Shown one piece after another: positions 24,440 through 36,357 of a DNA stretch of 64,000 nt (position 1 is the first letter of the stretch; each line of letters begins with the position of its first letter). This stretch comes from Ignelater luminosus (Eukaryota > Arthropoda > Insecta > Coleoptera > Elateridae): contig VTPC01008130.1 in assembly GCA_011009095.1 (NCBI GenBank), positions 1-64,000 of the forward strand. Reading direction: 5' to 3'. The position numbers and the translations under genes are program-made. The notes under the pieces were generated by a model. That model did no database searches and was not told the DNA's origin. It saw only the letters and a list, made by a program, of their open reading frames with translations.

Positions 24440-25620
24440 CGTCCTGTAAAAAGCGAACGCTACAATAGCGCACTCTGTTAACTCGATCGCAAAAAACGAA
24501 CGGCTTTTACAGCAGTCAATGTAATTTACCGCCGTAGGCGGCTGGCTCCTTAGAGGACTTAACCTCTCTTAAGCCTGGAGAATGAGGGATGTTAGTGGAT
24601 AGGAGAGTCGACGGAGCGGTGCGTCGGAGTAGGAAGTTGGTGGTAGTCGTTGTCAAGTCATGTCACGCACCAAGCAGCCCGCAAGCCCGTCCACGGGGTG
24701 ATGGTTGGTGGCGACGATGGAGCAGGCCGGAAGCAGGTCCTCCATAATCCCCGCCGGTGTTGATGTCGATGGCCCAGGTTGGTTGGCATACCCAAGGACG
24801 GCCAGCGAGCCGTCACACAGAGACGACGAGGAGTTCGACGCGACGGTTCTTTTCAGAACGGTGTTGGAATTGTGTAATGAGTAGTGTGAGAGTGTGTATA
24901 TGTTAGTGTAGTGGTGTGTAGGTGTCTAGGTGTAGGTAGTGTGCCGTGGAAGTGCAAAACTGTTCCGGCATTTGCCTTAACCACTGGGGAAACCACGGAA
25001 AACCCAGTGAGAACAGTGTGGAATGGGTGTGGTGAAGCGGGAATTATTGGCGGGAAATTATGGCGGGAAAGGATTTAGCGGGAAGAGTAGCGGATTGGCG
25101 AAGAATTTCCGGGCGCAGTGGTGATGATACCTCGAGGAGCCTCAGGCTCGAGGATTTGGAAGGGAAAGGATTTGGTGGTCACGGTCCGGTAGCTACCCGG
25201 GCCGATCGGATGAGACTGAGATGGTTGGATGGAGTTGGCCGGGCCTACGCACCCCTACGCAGGCACCGGATGGTGGTAGAGCGGCCGTTGATCCATCTAC
25301 TGCATCTAGGGTTGGTAGGATTCGTGGCGGTCGCGGTCCTCTGGCTCCCCAATTCCTGAAGACCGACGGTCGGTGGGATGATGCAGCAGTGCGACCTCAA
25401 GTCACTCCGTTGGCGGTGGAAATTGGACCAGGCCTGTGCCCCCCATACACAGACTCTGGAGGGTGGGATGGCGGTAGCCCCCCGACTACCGCGTTGGTGG
25501 TTGAGCCCGTACTCTTCGTCGCCGATGCGCCACGCTCTCGCTGGAGACCGGGTCGACTGCCTCGCTTCGCACTCGAGGCCGGAATGCTGACGGCTTTTAC
25601 AACAAGCGGAGCAACATAAA
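24440..25620 (+). repeat. GC-rich island of foreign base composition, probable transposon part
   Basis: About 1.2 kb is markedly GC-rich in an otherwise AT-rich window, with a GT-rich run at 24870-24950 and the string AACCACTGGGGAAACCACGG near 24980, which resembles 3' or untranslated parts of R1-like LINEs. The string ACGGCTTTTACA occurs near both edges (about 24491 and 25590). An open frame at 25221-25619 (132 codons, Pro/Gly/Arg-rich) and two overlapping ones are most simply explained by GC-richness. Family not established. Confidence 0.4.
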
Positions 25621-25627
25621 CGAACAT

Positions 25628-26138
25628 AAACGAACGTACCTTTAATAGATTACCAAATGCAACAGGAAATGCACCCAATGTTAAACAGTTTAGAAATAAC
25701 ATGAAGAATCTCAACTGTGATAAGCTTTAAGTGCTATGTCTTTAATGTCATTACTGTAACTGTTTAATGTAATCCAGTTGTTATTAATGTGTATAATATT
25801 TTACTGATTTACTTTTAATTTTATATTTAAGTGCATCTGATACGCACATTATATATATTTTATTAAGTTAAAATGTTTGAGGTTATTGTGTTTAGTACTG
25901 TAATCAAAGACAACTCGTGCTATACTGAATTTATTAACTATATATTACAAATTATGCAACCCATCTAACATAACTGAATACACTACAGAGGTGTACTGTA
26001 CTATATTGGTTTTATGTGTTTTTATATTTTATCTTTTATTATTATTTATATGTGTGTGTCCAGTAATTTGTTTATATTGATATGTAAAATAGCGATGCTA
26101 AATTAAAGATATATTATTATTATTATTATAACGAGTGT
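25628..26138 (+). mobile_element. LINE 3' end with (ATT)n tail
   Basis: The frame at about 25631-25728 reads ERTFNRLPNATGNAPNVKQF, RNNMKNLNCDKL and stops, which is the last block of non-LTR ORF2 proteins of the same type as the piece at 20803. About 390 bases of AT-rich 3' UTR follow and end in AAATTAAAGATAT and an (ATT)n microsatellite at 26121-26138, a tail typical of CR1/L2/I-like LINEs. Confidence 0.65.
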
Positions 26139-26863
26139 CGATGGGAACTGACATGAAGAGTAAAACACCGACCGAGCCACTTGAAGTTTGGCTCAACGTT
26201 TTCGCTAACTCCGAACACCCTCGCTTATCCGCCAGCCCACACTGAAGTCGATAGCCTCTTAAAAGCATTTGAGCCACACTTTTATTGGCACGGAACTTTT
26301 ATTTTTATCATTTTGTACGAGCAGTGTTCACTTGTTCAGGTTAAGGTCAAACTTTAACGGAGAAAATCTTAAAAGTATAAATTATTTTTTGTCAAATTGG
26401 AAAATAAAATGTCTTTGTGGTAGTGCCATGCCATGGCTCCTTGGTTCCTTATAAAGGGCCTCCACTGATACTGATTTATAAACTTCCTCCCAAGCCTGAT
26501 TTAAATTTAAATTTTTGTTTTGTGATTCTTGTTCATTTGAGATATATTTAATTTTAATTACTTAACCCCCCCCCCAAATTCAATATTACGACCTTGCTGT
26601 TCATGTTTATTATAATCCGGTATGACCATGACACATTTTTATTATAAAGTTGCAGTTTTCACTAGCTCTATAATAATCTCAACATTATGTTTTCGTTTTG
26701 GATCAATAGAGCCCGTTCAGGTGAATTGCTTTGATGAGTAAACAAAAGTAACATGGGATGCAACATTGAAAGTAAATTATTAAATTTACATTTTATACAT
26801 CTAGAATTGGTCGTTTACTTTCAGTTGCTTATTATAGTACGTAACATGTAATTACCTTATTTT

Positions 26864-27106
26864 TGCACGACCGCTTGTAAAGTTGGCACTTTACAACTCA
26901 TGTCAATTTCAAAAGCTGACAATTATATATACATTTGCAATAAATTTGACGTTTCGATGTTGTAAAGCCGTATCGAAGCTATAAAGCCGTATCGATGTTA
27001 AAGAATTCATGATACGCACTTATAATCTTGGGCAACTTTATTTTTTAATCTACGGTCAATGGTTTCTTTTTAATATTTTCTTTAAAATACGGTCGTGAAA
27101 AAAATA
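26864..27106. mobile_element. Inverted-repeat element, CACGACCG ends
   Basis: Left TTTTTGCACGACCGCTTGTAAAG and right (reverse complement) TTTTTTTCACGACCGTATTTTAAAG form imperfect inverted ends about 240 bp apart. The inside carries repeated GTATCGA(A/T)G and AAGCCGTATCGA strings at 26966-27000. No coding content. Confidence 0.5.
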
Positions 27107-27142
27107 TTGTATATAACTCTAATGTATTTAAATTGAGCTTTT

Positions 27143-27234
27143 AAAGTGTGTTTTTTAAATTCGTGGGGTTTATGACACGAGCGACAGCGAGTGCCATAAA
27201 CTTCCTACTCATTCAAAAAACTTCACTTTACACT
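27143..27234. repeat. Foldback hairpin with CACGAGC/GCGAGTG core
   Basis: TTTATGACACGAGC and GCGAGTGCCATAAA pair across a four-base centre, and the outer arms (AAAGTGTGTTTTTTAAAT and ATTCAAAAAACTTCACTTT) extend the pairing. Its core resembles a second foldback at 57786-57878. Confidence 0.6.
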
Positions 27235-28522
27235 CTTGCTATATAAATAACTATAATAACTATATTTGCAATCTAACAAATGATAAGTTGTGCATTTTCT
27301 TAGGTACTTTGATGCTTTACGTTTTTAAATTACGTAAAATAATTAACTGTTTTTCGAATAAGCAACAATGTCGTTTAAATTTCAAAGAATCTCGAATTTT
27401 AGAGTTTGTGCAAGTTGACCATGACCATATTATTTTGGCTCAAAACTAGAACAATTAATAGTGAAAGGTAAATATCGACGCTGGCATCATGGGTCTGATG
27501 AGTTTTAAAGTTTTTCGTGGATGTCATGAAGGGAGAAGATCTTCCTTAGACTCTAAAATAGAACATGAAGAGTTTCTTTCAAACACACCTTATCAGATAC
27601 AAAGGTCCCCCTCGAACTCCATGTTCAATTTTGTTTCATAAACATGAAATGAAATTAAGTGAAGAAGTAAAACAAAGCTAGTATACAGATTAAACAAAGA
27701 TACAACATATTCAAAAGCCAGTAGGTACTGTCCTAGCAAAATCAGTATGGATGGTTACCATAAGTTTGTATCACAACAAGCACAACTACAATAAATTGAT
27801 GTTACACTATCAAACGTGGTCCCCTGAAACCAAAAATCTCACTGAAAAATAATAGTAAACAGTACGTATTCCAGGAGACTACTAAAAGATATTTTACTGT
27901 TTCTTATTTATTTTTATAATTCTTTGTATACTGTATTATTATGTGTGAAGTTCTTTATTATGAACGGTTCAGTAGCAGAACAACCAGAACAACTTGCCCC
28001 ACAACCCCTGCAGTGCGACGAAGGAGCAAAGAAAAAGAGCTCCCACAAGGGAGGAACTTTGTTTTCGAAACTTTGAAGTTTGAACACCGAACTTTTAAAG
28101 TAAATATAGATTAGGATATATTTGTATACAATTTGTGTTTACAGTTCTGCTCCAAAGCGGTCAGAAAATTGTACAATTGGAACGCGTTGCGATTGCTCTA
28201 CTCCGATTAATCTTTGTGGATAAACATTTGATGTTCTTTTTATTTCTGAACGAAACGAAACCTAGTTGTTACAATAAAATAATATTAACTTATAATTAAA
28301 TATAACATCATTTAATCAAACGAACTAAAGAAGAAATTTTGTAGGTCCGCCAATGGCTTCCATCAGGGGACTTTGATTTATATGGAGCAATCTTGTAGGG
28401 ACTTTACTTATAAAAAAGTAGGTGTGGCGAATTTAGTTTGGTAAGCTTGCCATTTTGCTTAGCTGTCAAATAACAGTATTAATTAAAAAAATTACGATTA
28501 TTAGGCAGTAACAGCATTTAAA

Positions 28523-29297
28523 ATGGTGATAAAAATATATATTAGTGGTATCTCTGGCAATAAAGAGGTAAGACAGCGTTACTAATTAATTCATATTTTA
28601 TTTAAAAGATAAGGTTCAGGTATCTACTACCTGTTTGTTTTGAAGGTTAAAAAAAGACAACAGCGGGTATTAATGATTCTTGATTCCAAAAATATTAAGT
28701 ACGAAGCAGTTGACATTACGGAACCGGGCAATGAAGATGCCAAAGAATTTATGCAGAATAATGCCAAATCTTTTGGTGCGACAGTTGGGGATGCCAACCC
28801 TCGATCACCTCTTCCACCCCAAATTTTTAACGATGAAGATTACTGTGGGGTAAGTTGTATTACAAACAGTCTGTAATATTTATTTATAGATGTAAGTCTT
28901 ATATTTATGTTTTGTATTATGATATGACTAATATTATTTACATATTACTCATCTTTGATCTTTTAAGGATTATGATGCTTTTGATTTGGCAAATGAGAAT
29001 GATGAGATTGAAAAATTCTTGAAATTGGCAACTGATGATTCTGTTGTGACTTCAAGTGCCGAGATTAAACTCGGCAATGGTGAAATTAATTCTGAAGCTG
29101 TTCAAAATGAAAATGAGGCTGAAGCTAAGAAGGACAATTCTGAAGATGCAGTACCTAATGAAAATGCACCAAGTGAAAAGCCTGTTGAAGATGAAACAGT
29201 GACATCTGAAACGAAAATAGAAGACGAAACAGAAGACAATAAATTAGAAAACGGAAATGCCGAAAATGATACTTTATCGACTGATGTAGCAGCGTAA
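28523..29297 (+). CDS. Sh3beta: SH3-domain-binding glutamic-acid-rich (SH3BGR-like) protein (3 exons)
   Basis: Exons 28523-28567, 28646-28849 and 28968-29297 join with GT..AG introns in frame to 192 aa. The first 105 residues form the thioredoxin-fold SH3BGR domain: MVIKIYISGISGNKEVKKRQ, VLMILDSKNIKYEAVDI, and the conserved PLPPQIFND, which in vertebrate SH3BGRL overlaps the proline-rich SH3-binding site. No CxxC is present, as in the family, so redox catalysis is not expected. The last 80 residues are very rich in Glu, Asn and Asp (NENEAEAKKDNSEDAVPNEN), the trait that named the family, and longer than human SH3BGRL (114 aa). Function is poorly known: a small cytosolic adaptor. Gene symbol is by orthology to Drosophila and is the weaker part. 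The start is the only upstream in-frame ATG. AATAAA lies at 29604. Confidence 0.93.
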
Positions 29298-29603
29298 TTT
29301 CTATATCATATCATACTATACTTCACCCTTTTATTTTTGCTTACATAATTTGTAACCTTGACACCTGTTCATCAAAATTTTGCCAAAGATTATCCATCTT
29401 TTTTTTACTGTTGCAATATATTTTTGTTTTTGCAATTTTATCACAAAAGTATTATTCCAATTTGTTTACATGGGTTGGGTTTGCTTTATTGATAATCAAA
29501 ATATAGACATATATTATCATAAAAATATTAATTTTGTATATAAGTCTCATTTATTCTTATGCAATTATATAAACTTTTAAATATTTCTGTGTTTTATTTT
29601 TAT

Positions 29604-29609
29604 AATAAA
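29604..29609 (+). terminator. Polyadenylation signal for the SH3BGR-like gene
   Basis: Canonical AATAAA about 310 bases after the stop codon; no better copy lies nearer. Roughly 300 bases of AT-rich DNA then separate it from the ABCB7 start codon. Confidence 0.45.
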
Positions 29610-29915
29610 GTGGTATTGATTTTTTATCCTTTATCTGAATAATAACTATTTATATTGATTATATTCGTAATTTGTTAATTAATGTATTTAAAATGCACTT
29701 TACTGATTTCTATTAATAATTTCAACATTTTCATTGCGCATAAATAATTCCACTGAACAATATTCGGAAAATTTATAGTTGAGCATGTTTTGAAAACAGA
29801 AATGAATAATTACATAATTCTGAAGTTTAGCAACGAAAATTGACCCTGATAATGACGAGATTAACAGGATGAGCAGCCAAGAGTACTGTGAGTGTTTGCC
29901 AAAGATAATAAGAGA

Positions 29916-32900
29916 ATGGCTGCTGTATTAGCTGTACATAAAATCAATAAAAAAATTGTTAACCTGTATTTAAAACGGTCATTACATTGTAAAACACTTA
30001 CAAATATTTATAATGATAAAAATATATTTTTAAATAAACGCTATTTTAATTGTCAGTTATTCAGGGTAAGTTATATTCACATTTGAGGTTATGTCATTAC
30101 CATTTGTCACTTTTAGATAATAAGAAAAAGGTTTTTACTTCGTTTCAGACATGTACAACTACTACAGATGTAGAAAAGAGGACTCCTCAACCAAGAGGTG
30201 GAATTCTAGCCAAAGCAGTAAATCGAATAAGGCTAGCTTCATTAGCACCGAAAAGCCAACCAGCCCGAGGATGTTTTCATCCTGGTGCAGGAAGTTTAGC
30301 TCGAGAACAGCTATCAGTAGGCAAAACACAATCTGTAACGGGCCGCCAAATGATATCGGCTATGCTAACATATATTTGGCCAGCAGATGACAGTGCTGTT
30401 CGGAAAAGAGTTACTGTTGCTGTAGGATTACTAATTAGTGCTAAACTTCTTAATGTAGCAGTACCATTTATGTTTAAGTATGGTGTTGATACATTGAATG
30501 CTGGAGGTGCTTTAAATATGAACACCCCACCAGAAGCTGTACTGACGGTTGCTACTAGTTTGTTGCTGGGATGTAAGAGAGAATAGTTTAATATGTATTA
30601 CATTCTGAATTGGAATTTTGTGTGTATTTAGATGGCATTGCTCGGATGGGTGCATCTGGTTTTAATGAATTACGGAATGCAGTTTTTGCCAAAGTCGCTC
30701 AGCATTCTATTCGGAGGATTGCTAAAAATGTGTTCATACATCTACATAATCTTGATCTTTCTTTTCATTTAAGTAGACAAACAGGTAAGTTGTTTGTTAC
30801 TTAAAAGTTTATATCTTCTACATTAACCACACTCTTTAAGGTGCTTTATCCAAAACAATAGATAGGGGTTCGAGGGGTATAAATTTTGTATTAAGTGCAA
30901 TGGTTTTTAACGTAGTACCAACAATCTTCGAGCTAGCTCTGGTTTCTAGTATTTTAGCAATAAATTGTGGATCGGCATTTGCAGGTATGGCAACACAAAA
31001 AAAATTATGGTAAAACAATACATTTTTGAATTTTCTAAAAAAAAAGGTATTTCGTTGGGTTGTGTCGGTCTTTATGCTGTATATACATTGTTAATAACTC
31101 AGTGGCGAACTAAATTCCGTGTATACATGAATCAAGCTGAAAACGAAGCTGGAAATAAAGCTGTAGATTCTTTGATAAATTATGAAACTGTTAAAGTATG
31201 TAATTTCAAAATTAATTGGAATGAGATATTAACTAGAAAACTGTTTTAGTATTTTAATAATGAAAAATATGAAGCTGATCGATATGACAGTGCTTTAAAA
31301 AAGTATGAATTTGCTAGTTTGAAAACTAGTTCAAGTTTAGCGATGTTGAATTTTGGGCAGAATGCGATTTTCAGCGTTGCTTTAAGTGCTATTATGGTTC
31401 TTGCAGCTCAAGAAATTGTTAAAGGTAAGAATTATATACTGTAATCTTTTAAAAATGCTACAAGTAGGTATTTATGCAACACATGTTACGTGAAAGTAAA
31501 TTCCATAGGTCACATGGATCAATAATTCACAATAAGGAGTATGCAAGAATTTTAAATTAAAGAATATTATTTATCATGAAGAGTATTTGTTGTTTTTATA
31601 TTATTTGAGATGTATGGATTACATAAAATTAAAGTTAAAAATTAGAATAAAAATGCAAAAATATTTAATAAAATCCATGTGATCGCAAACATTACTGTAA
31701 TTGGTGTGATGTCATTTGATGCGACTCCCCCCCTTCTGTCATCTACAAATTGTGATTGCTCTATAAGTTTATGTCAGCATGTCAAATTCTTGTTTAATTG
31801 CTTTTCATTTTGTTTTTCACAGATTTTATGTAAGATCTATAAATATTAAATATATTGTTCTGCTTTAATAACAAACTGAAATGCTGCATTTTTAGGATAT
31901 TTTCTAACTTTCAACTTCAAATTTAAAATTTTAAATTGTTAATCTCCAATTCCAAAAATTTAATGTCAAAAGTGGCACCAACATTGTAAATCAACCATTT
32001 GAAAACACTAGGCAATCAGAACAAAAATTATAAGATTTCCGTAACAGTTTCATGTATAAAATTTAAAGGAATTTTGGTTGTTTCTCTGGAAATATCATGT
32101 GACATGACAATGATGGCTATTAACCTTTTTAGAAGATGTGACTTAGGCCTATTTGCTGGAAGGCACACAACCTGATATTTTGCTTGTGCAGTGTTGGTAG
32201 CTGATGTAATTTATCTTTTAATGTATAAAAAAACATGGAATATAACATCAAAATCAACACACAAAATCCAGTTTGTTTTCCTCCAGTAGATAGATTTGAC
32301 AGCCAGGTGACAGCATTTTAAAAGGGCTCACATTCAACAGATTTTAAATATTTTACATCATGTGAATAGCATTCATGCTGTATTCTATAAATTTTATAAA
32401 TTTAAAGTAAATAAAATCAACTGTTAGTACTACAACAGTAAAGATTTTGGCAGCAAAGTGACAGCATTTGAAAACACTAATTGAGAACATGCGTGTGACG
32501 TCATATAGGAGATTTTGAGGTTATCTTGGAGCATTCCCGGGAATAAAACAAATCTATCTATCTCTTTGCTCTTTATTAATATTATAGAATTGTATTAATA
32601 TAAAAAATAAATTAATAAAGCATGGAAAATATGAAATGCATAGTAGGTTTGTTTTACCCTCAAGGTAACCTCAAAATCTCGTATATGACATTACATGCAC
32701 CTTCTGTATTATGAATTTTGCCGCTTTTGCGCTTGAGAAAATCACTTGAATTCTAATAATTTCTTTCTTACAGAATCATAGTCATAATTACATTTTAATG
32801 GTTCTTTCAGATGTACTTGGTGTCACTAATCTCAAAAGTAAATATAATAAAAAATGTGCATATTTTCCATTAGGGGAATTCCAATTACACCCATGGTTCT

Positions 32901-35853
32901 TAGACTATTACACTTACCTCTTAAGCTGCCAGCTGATAATTGATGTTGGGAAATATGCCGGCGCACTGTTGCTGATTAATAAATAAAATCAGAATAATTA
33001 TGTGGACAATGAATGATGACAGTATTTAATTCATAAAATCATAGCCATCTTTAATTGCCATCAAAATTGATTGATGACCAAAAACCTATAAGTAAAGTAT
33101 AGCTTTTTGATCTACAATCAGTTTTGATAGCAATTAAATTGTTGGTGCAATCAGTTGTAAAACTATAACAAACTGTAATTGTAATTTATTCTTAATGTTT
33201 TATTAACAAAGGTGTCTATGAATATATGATGTGTTGACTATCTGTTTGTAGTATTTTTAAAAGACTACGGTGTAGTGTATACAGGGTGATTCTCAACTTG
33301 TTTTCTTCCTCTTAAAGGGTAAAGGGGGGGATGCATGAAAGAAACTGATCTACATTAAATTGCATTAACAAAAATGCATAGTACCTAATTTTGTAGTTGC
33401 TTTGACCTTCGGACAAAACTTGTATGAGTGACATTCTGTCATTTTAAATGCTTTACTTACTTACGAAAAAAGAAATACTTGTTTCCATCATCTTGTACCC
33501 CTTACATAGTGCCAAAGGTTGGTAATTGATTAAATCATTTTCAATAATTTAATAAATGAAGTTATCTGTGTATTGCAATTTGATTTCTACTTATAGTGGC
33601 TGTAGGCCATGCAGGGTTGATTGTTTCAGTTGTGGTAGATGTTTCAAGTCAAGGCTAAGCTAGTTTTTAAATTATTTTATTACAAAATGCGGTTATGTAC
33701 AGAAGTTCTCAAACACGGTACCCAGTTATTCCAACTCTGAAACTATATGACTTTTGTTCATGTAATTTAATGTAGATCAGTTCCTTTTATGTCTGTCTCT
33801 ATTCTTGAAAAAGAAAAAAAGGAGTTAAGAATCACCCTTTATAAATATATGGATTTTATGTGAGAGAGAAATATAAAAATTTCAGGAAATATGACTGTTG
33901 GGGATTTAGTAATGGTAAATGGTTTATTATTCCAACTTTCAATACCGCTTGGTTTTCTTGGAAGTGTATACCGAGAAGTTCGACAAGCTTTGATAGATAT
34001 GCAAACAATGTTTACTCTTATGACCATGGATACTGTAATCAAAGTAAGTTTTTGTGTGCACACTGTAAATCAGTGTGAGTCAACCTTGTTGGGTTAGTAA
34101 AATATTATCTAGGCAGTATGTTGGCTACCAAACTGCTGCACTGCTAACGGTCAGATTGTGTCATGCCAATTCTTGTAAGGCTGTTGTATATACTAATTTA
34201 TTGATATTTTCCATTTTCAATAACAAACGAAGAACAGAAAACAAACAAATGAAAAATAGATTATTGCATACATTTTCCAAATGATTGATCTTTTTACAGT
34301 ATACTAGTATTTACAGACTTTGAGAGTAAGTTGATTCAATTAAATAGTCAAAAAATGTTTTTTGGATAAACCTAATCTCAATCAAAAGGGTGACACCATA
34401 ACAAATATTTTTTACATTATTACTCTAAAAGTGTATGACAAACACTGAAGGAGTAGCAAGTCATAATATCAGTTTGTAATGTCTTTTGGTTATCAATTCT
34501 TTAGACATACAATCATATTGCTTGTATCTGGGGGAGCGGTCAGCAATTATTATAAATGCAGCCAGTAGTGAAGTCAATCATCTGGGAGTTTTGATAATTG
34601 CTGCCTGCTCATAGACGTAAGTTGTCACTTAGTATTTTTAAACTTTTGCTTATCAACTTTGAACTGTTTTTGTTAGCAAAGAGGTATTGAATAAGTTTGA
34701 AAAAAGTATCTAAAATTTATAATATACTAGAATTTTTAATATATTAAGGGGATGACTACCTGACTGGTACCATTACACAATAGAAAAGCTGATAAATGTC
34801 ATCAGATGGTAACAGTTAGTAAGCTACCAACGATATGACAGTAGGATGATGCATACTAACTCTTCCATAACCTACCAGTACCAGTCAGCTACCCACAGTG
34901 ATATATTAAAGATCTTCAAGTACTTGAGCTTGTATAACTTTAAATAGTACAGTTTTTAGAGCAAAACGGAAGCACCATCATTACAAGTTAGTCCAGGTAC
35001 TGCTTCAATAAAATTCAAGAATGTCTCGTTCGATTATGGACCTGGTAAACATATATTCAAAGATTTAAATTTAGAAATTCCGTCTGGCAAGAAGATTGCT
35101 ATAGTTGGTGGATCTGGTTCAGGGTAAATTATCTTTGTGCATAATTTGCATATATATATAGTCGATTTTTGTTTTTACTTTTAGAAAATCTACATTGGTT
35201 AGATTATTGTACAGATTTTATGAACCTAAAAGTGGAAATATTTACATAGAGAACCAAGACATTAAAGATGTGGATTTAGAAAGTTTGAGAAAAGCAATTT
35301 CTGTTGTACCACAAGATTCTGTTTTATTCCATGATACGATTAAACATAACTTACATTATGGTAATCTATTGGCTAGTGAAGAAGAATTAGTAAAAGCTTC
35401 TAAAATGGCAGAATTACATGATTCCATTGTTAGATGGCCACAAGGTTATAATACACAAGTAGGTGAACGAGGACTAAAATTATCAGGTGGTGAAAAGCAA
35501 AGAGTAGCAATTGCTAGAGCTATCCTTAAGAACTCACCAATTTTAATTTTTGATGAAGCTACTAGCTCTCTAGATACCATTACAGAACAAGTAAGTTCAC
35601 TGTTTAAAGTTATTTAAAGCAGATTGTATACATACGTTTTCTATTACAGAACATTTTGCAAGCTTTGAAGAGAGCCACTGAAGGTCGTACTAGTATATGT
35701 ATAGCTCATAGACTAAGTACAGTCATGGATGCTGATGAAATTATTGTTCTGGAAAATGGAGGAGTTTCTGAAAGAGGAACTCATACCACCCTTATACAGA
35801 ATCCAAATAGTCTGTATTATAAACTATGGCAAGCTCAAAACAATAGCGGTTAA
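29916..35853 (+). CDS. ABCB7: Mitochondrial ABC transporter ABCB7/Atm1 (10 exons, complete)
   Basis: Exons 29916-30065, 30149-30572, 30632-30784, 30841-30984, 31047-31195, 31250-31424, 33886-34043, 34960-35123, 35185-35590 and 35650-35853 join in frame to 708 aa. The N terminus ([20 protein letters not shown]) is basic and lacks acidic residues, fitting a mitochondrial presequence. A six-helix membrane domain (residues about 110-430) contains [19 protein letters not shown], the glutathione-binding region [14 protein letters not shown] and [12 protein letters not shown]. The nucleotide-binding domain shows Walker A GGSGSGKST (near 500), signature LSGGEKQR, Walker [13 protein letters not shown] and IAHRLSTV. 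As a half transporter it dimerises in the inner membrane and exports a sulfur/iron-bearing glutathione compound needed for cytosolic Fe-S proteins. It lacks the about 45-residue C-terminal tail of human ABCB7. Introns 6 (2.5 kb) and 7 hold several inverted-repeat elements. AATAAA lies at 36103. Confidence 0.96.
32490..32699. mobile_element. MITE-like inverted repeat in ABCB7 intron 6
   Basis: TGACGTCATATAGGAGATTTTG and its inverted match around 32660-32696 pair over about 50 bases (TGTCATATACGAGATTTTG in reverse complement; both continue GAGGTTA(T/C)CTTG). The element is about 210 bp and non-coding. Just upstream, GACAGC(C/A)A(G)GTGACAGCATTT-like strings at about 32297 and 32449 form a direct repeat. 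Confidence 0.65.
33038..33142. repeat. Small foldback in ABCB7 intron 6
   Basis: TTTAATTGCCATCAAAATTG and, in reverse complement from the right arm, TTTAATTGCTATCAAAACTG pair; the arms continue through ATTG/GATCAAAAA. About 105 bp in total, with a short centre. Confidence 0.6.
33282..33839. mobile_element. MITE with CAGGGTGATTCT ends in ABCB7 intron 6
   Basis: Left end CAGGGTGATTCTCAAC and right end (reverse complement) AAGGGTGATTCTTAACTCC are inverted, with TA on both sides. The 558-bp interior has no coding frame. Ends of this type fit mariner-derived non-autonomous elements. Confidence 0.65.
34527..34615. mobile_element. MITE copy, GGCAGCAATT family (1 of 3)
   Basis: TCTGGGGGAGCGGTCAGCAATT at left and AATTGCTGCCTGCTCATAGA at right are inverted ends; TA precedes the left end. 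Only 89 bp, shorter than the copies at 41742 and 54333, with an unrelated or deleted centre. Lies in ABCB7 intron 7. Confidence 0.65.
34750..34905. mobile_element. Inverted-repeat element in ABCB7 intron 7
   Basis: GACTACCTGACTGGTACC at left and GGTAGCTGACTGGTACTGG (reverse complement of the right end) form imperfect inverted ends about 150 bp apart. Non-coding. Confidence 0.5.
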
Positions 35854-36357
35854 TGAATTTAGAATAATTTTTATGTATGTTATCTAATTATAATTACAGT
35901 AAGTGTAACTTGGGGGTAATATTTAATGTTCTAAATAATCTGTATAATTTGTCATGGTGTAATTTTAAAAATTTTAAGTTTATTTTTTATTAATTTTCCA
36001 GTTTATTTTCTATCTTTTATTATTATTTTTTAAAATTAAATCATATAATGCCTTAAAACATTTTACATAATTTGTACAGAAAACTGTTTTTGTTTAAGTT
36101 TTAATAAAAAATCAATTATAATTGTGTTTCAATTGTTTTAAGAAAATATGGAGACTGAAAAAAAGTAGTTTTACAGATGTAAATTATATCTTATTTAGAG
36201 TAGATGACCACTGAGATGACTTGAAGCTTACCTGAAATGATTTGAAAGTTTTATAACAATGATTGGCAAAGTTTTTTCAAGAAAAAGAAACCTAATCATC
36301 AAAACAGTCAACTTCTCTACAGCATAAATATATTACATAAAAATAATGTTATGAATA

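Larger units (their letters stand above)
26139..28522. other. Non-coding region upstream of the SH3BGR-like gene
   Basis: No supported gene. A short open frame at about 27962 (MNGSVAEQPEQLAPQPLQ, 38 codons) has no recognised family. A homopolymeric C run lies at 26567-26575. Foldback structures are listed separately. Confidence 0.4.

Noticed and set aside
25060-25619. Overlapping open frames of 99-132 codons as genes
   Set aside because: Several frames are open at once in a GC-rich island with Pro/Gly/Arg-rich products, as expected by composition; no domain recognised.
21139-25637. LTR element as the insertion splitting the LINE (TG start at 21139)
   Set aside because: No terminal direct repeat was found near 25600 and no retroelement coding sequence lies inside.
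27962-28078. Small frame MNGSVAEQPEQLAPQPLQ... as a peptide gene
   Set aside because: Two frames are open across the same stretch and no homologue is recognised; too short to support.
30277-30525. Antisense frame within ABCB7 exon 2
   Set aside because: Shadow of a conserved coding exon.
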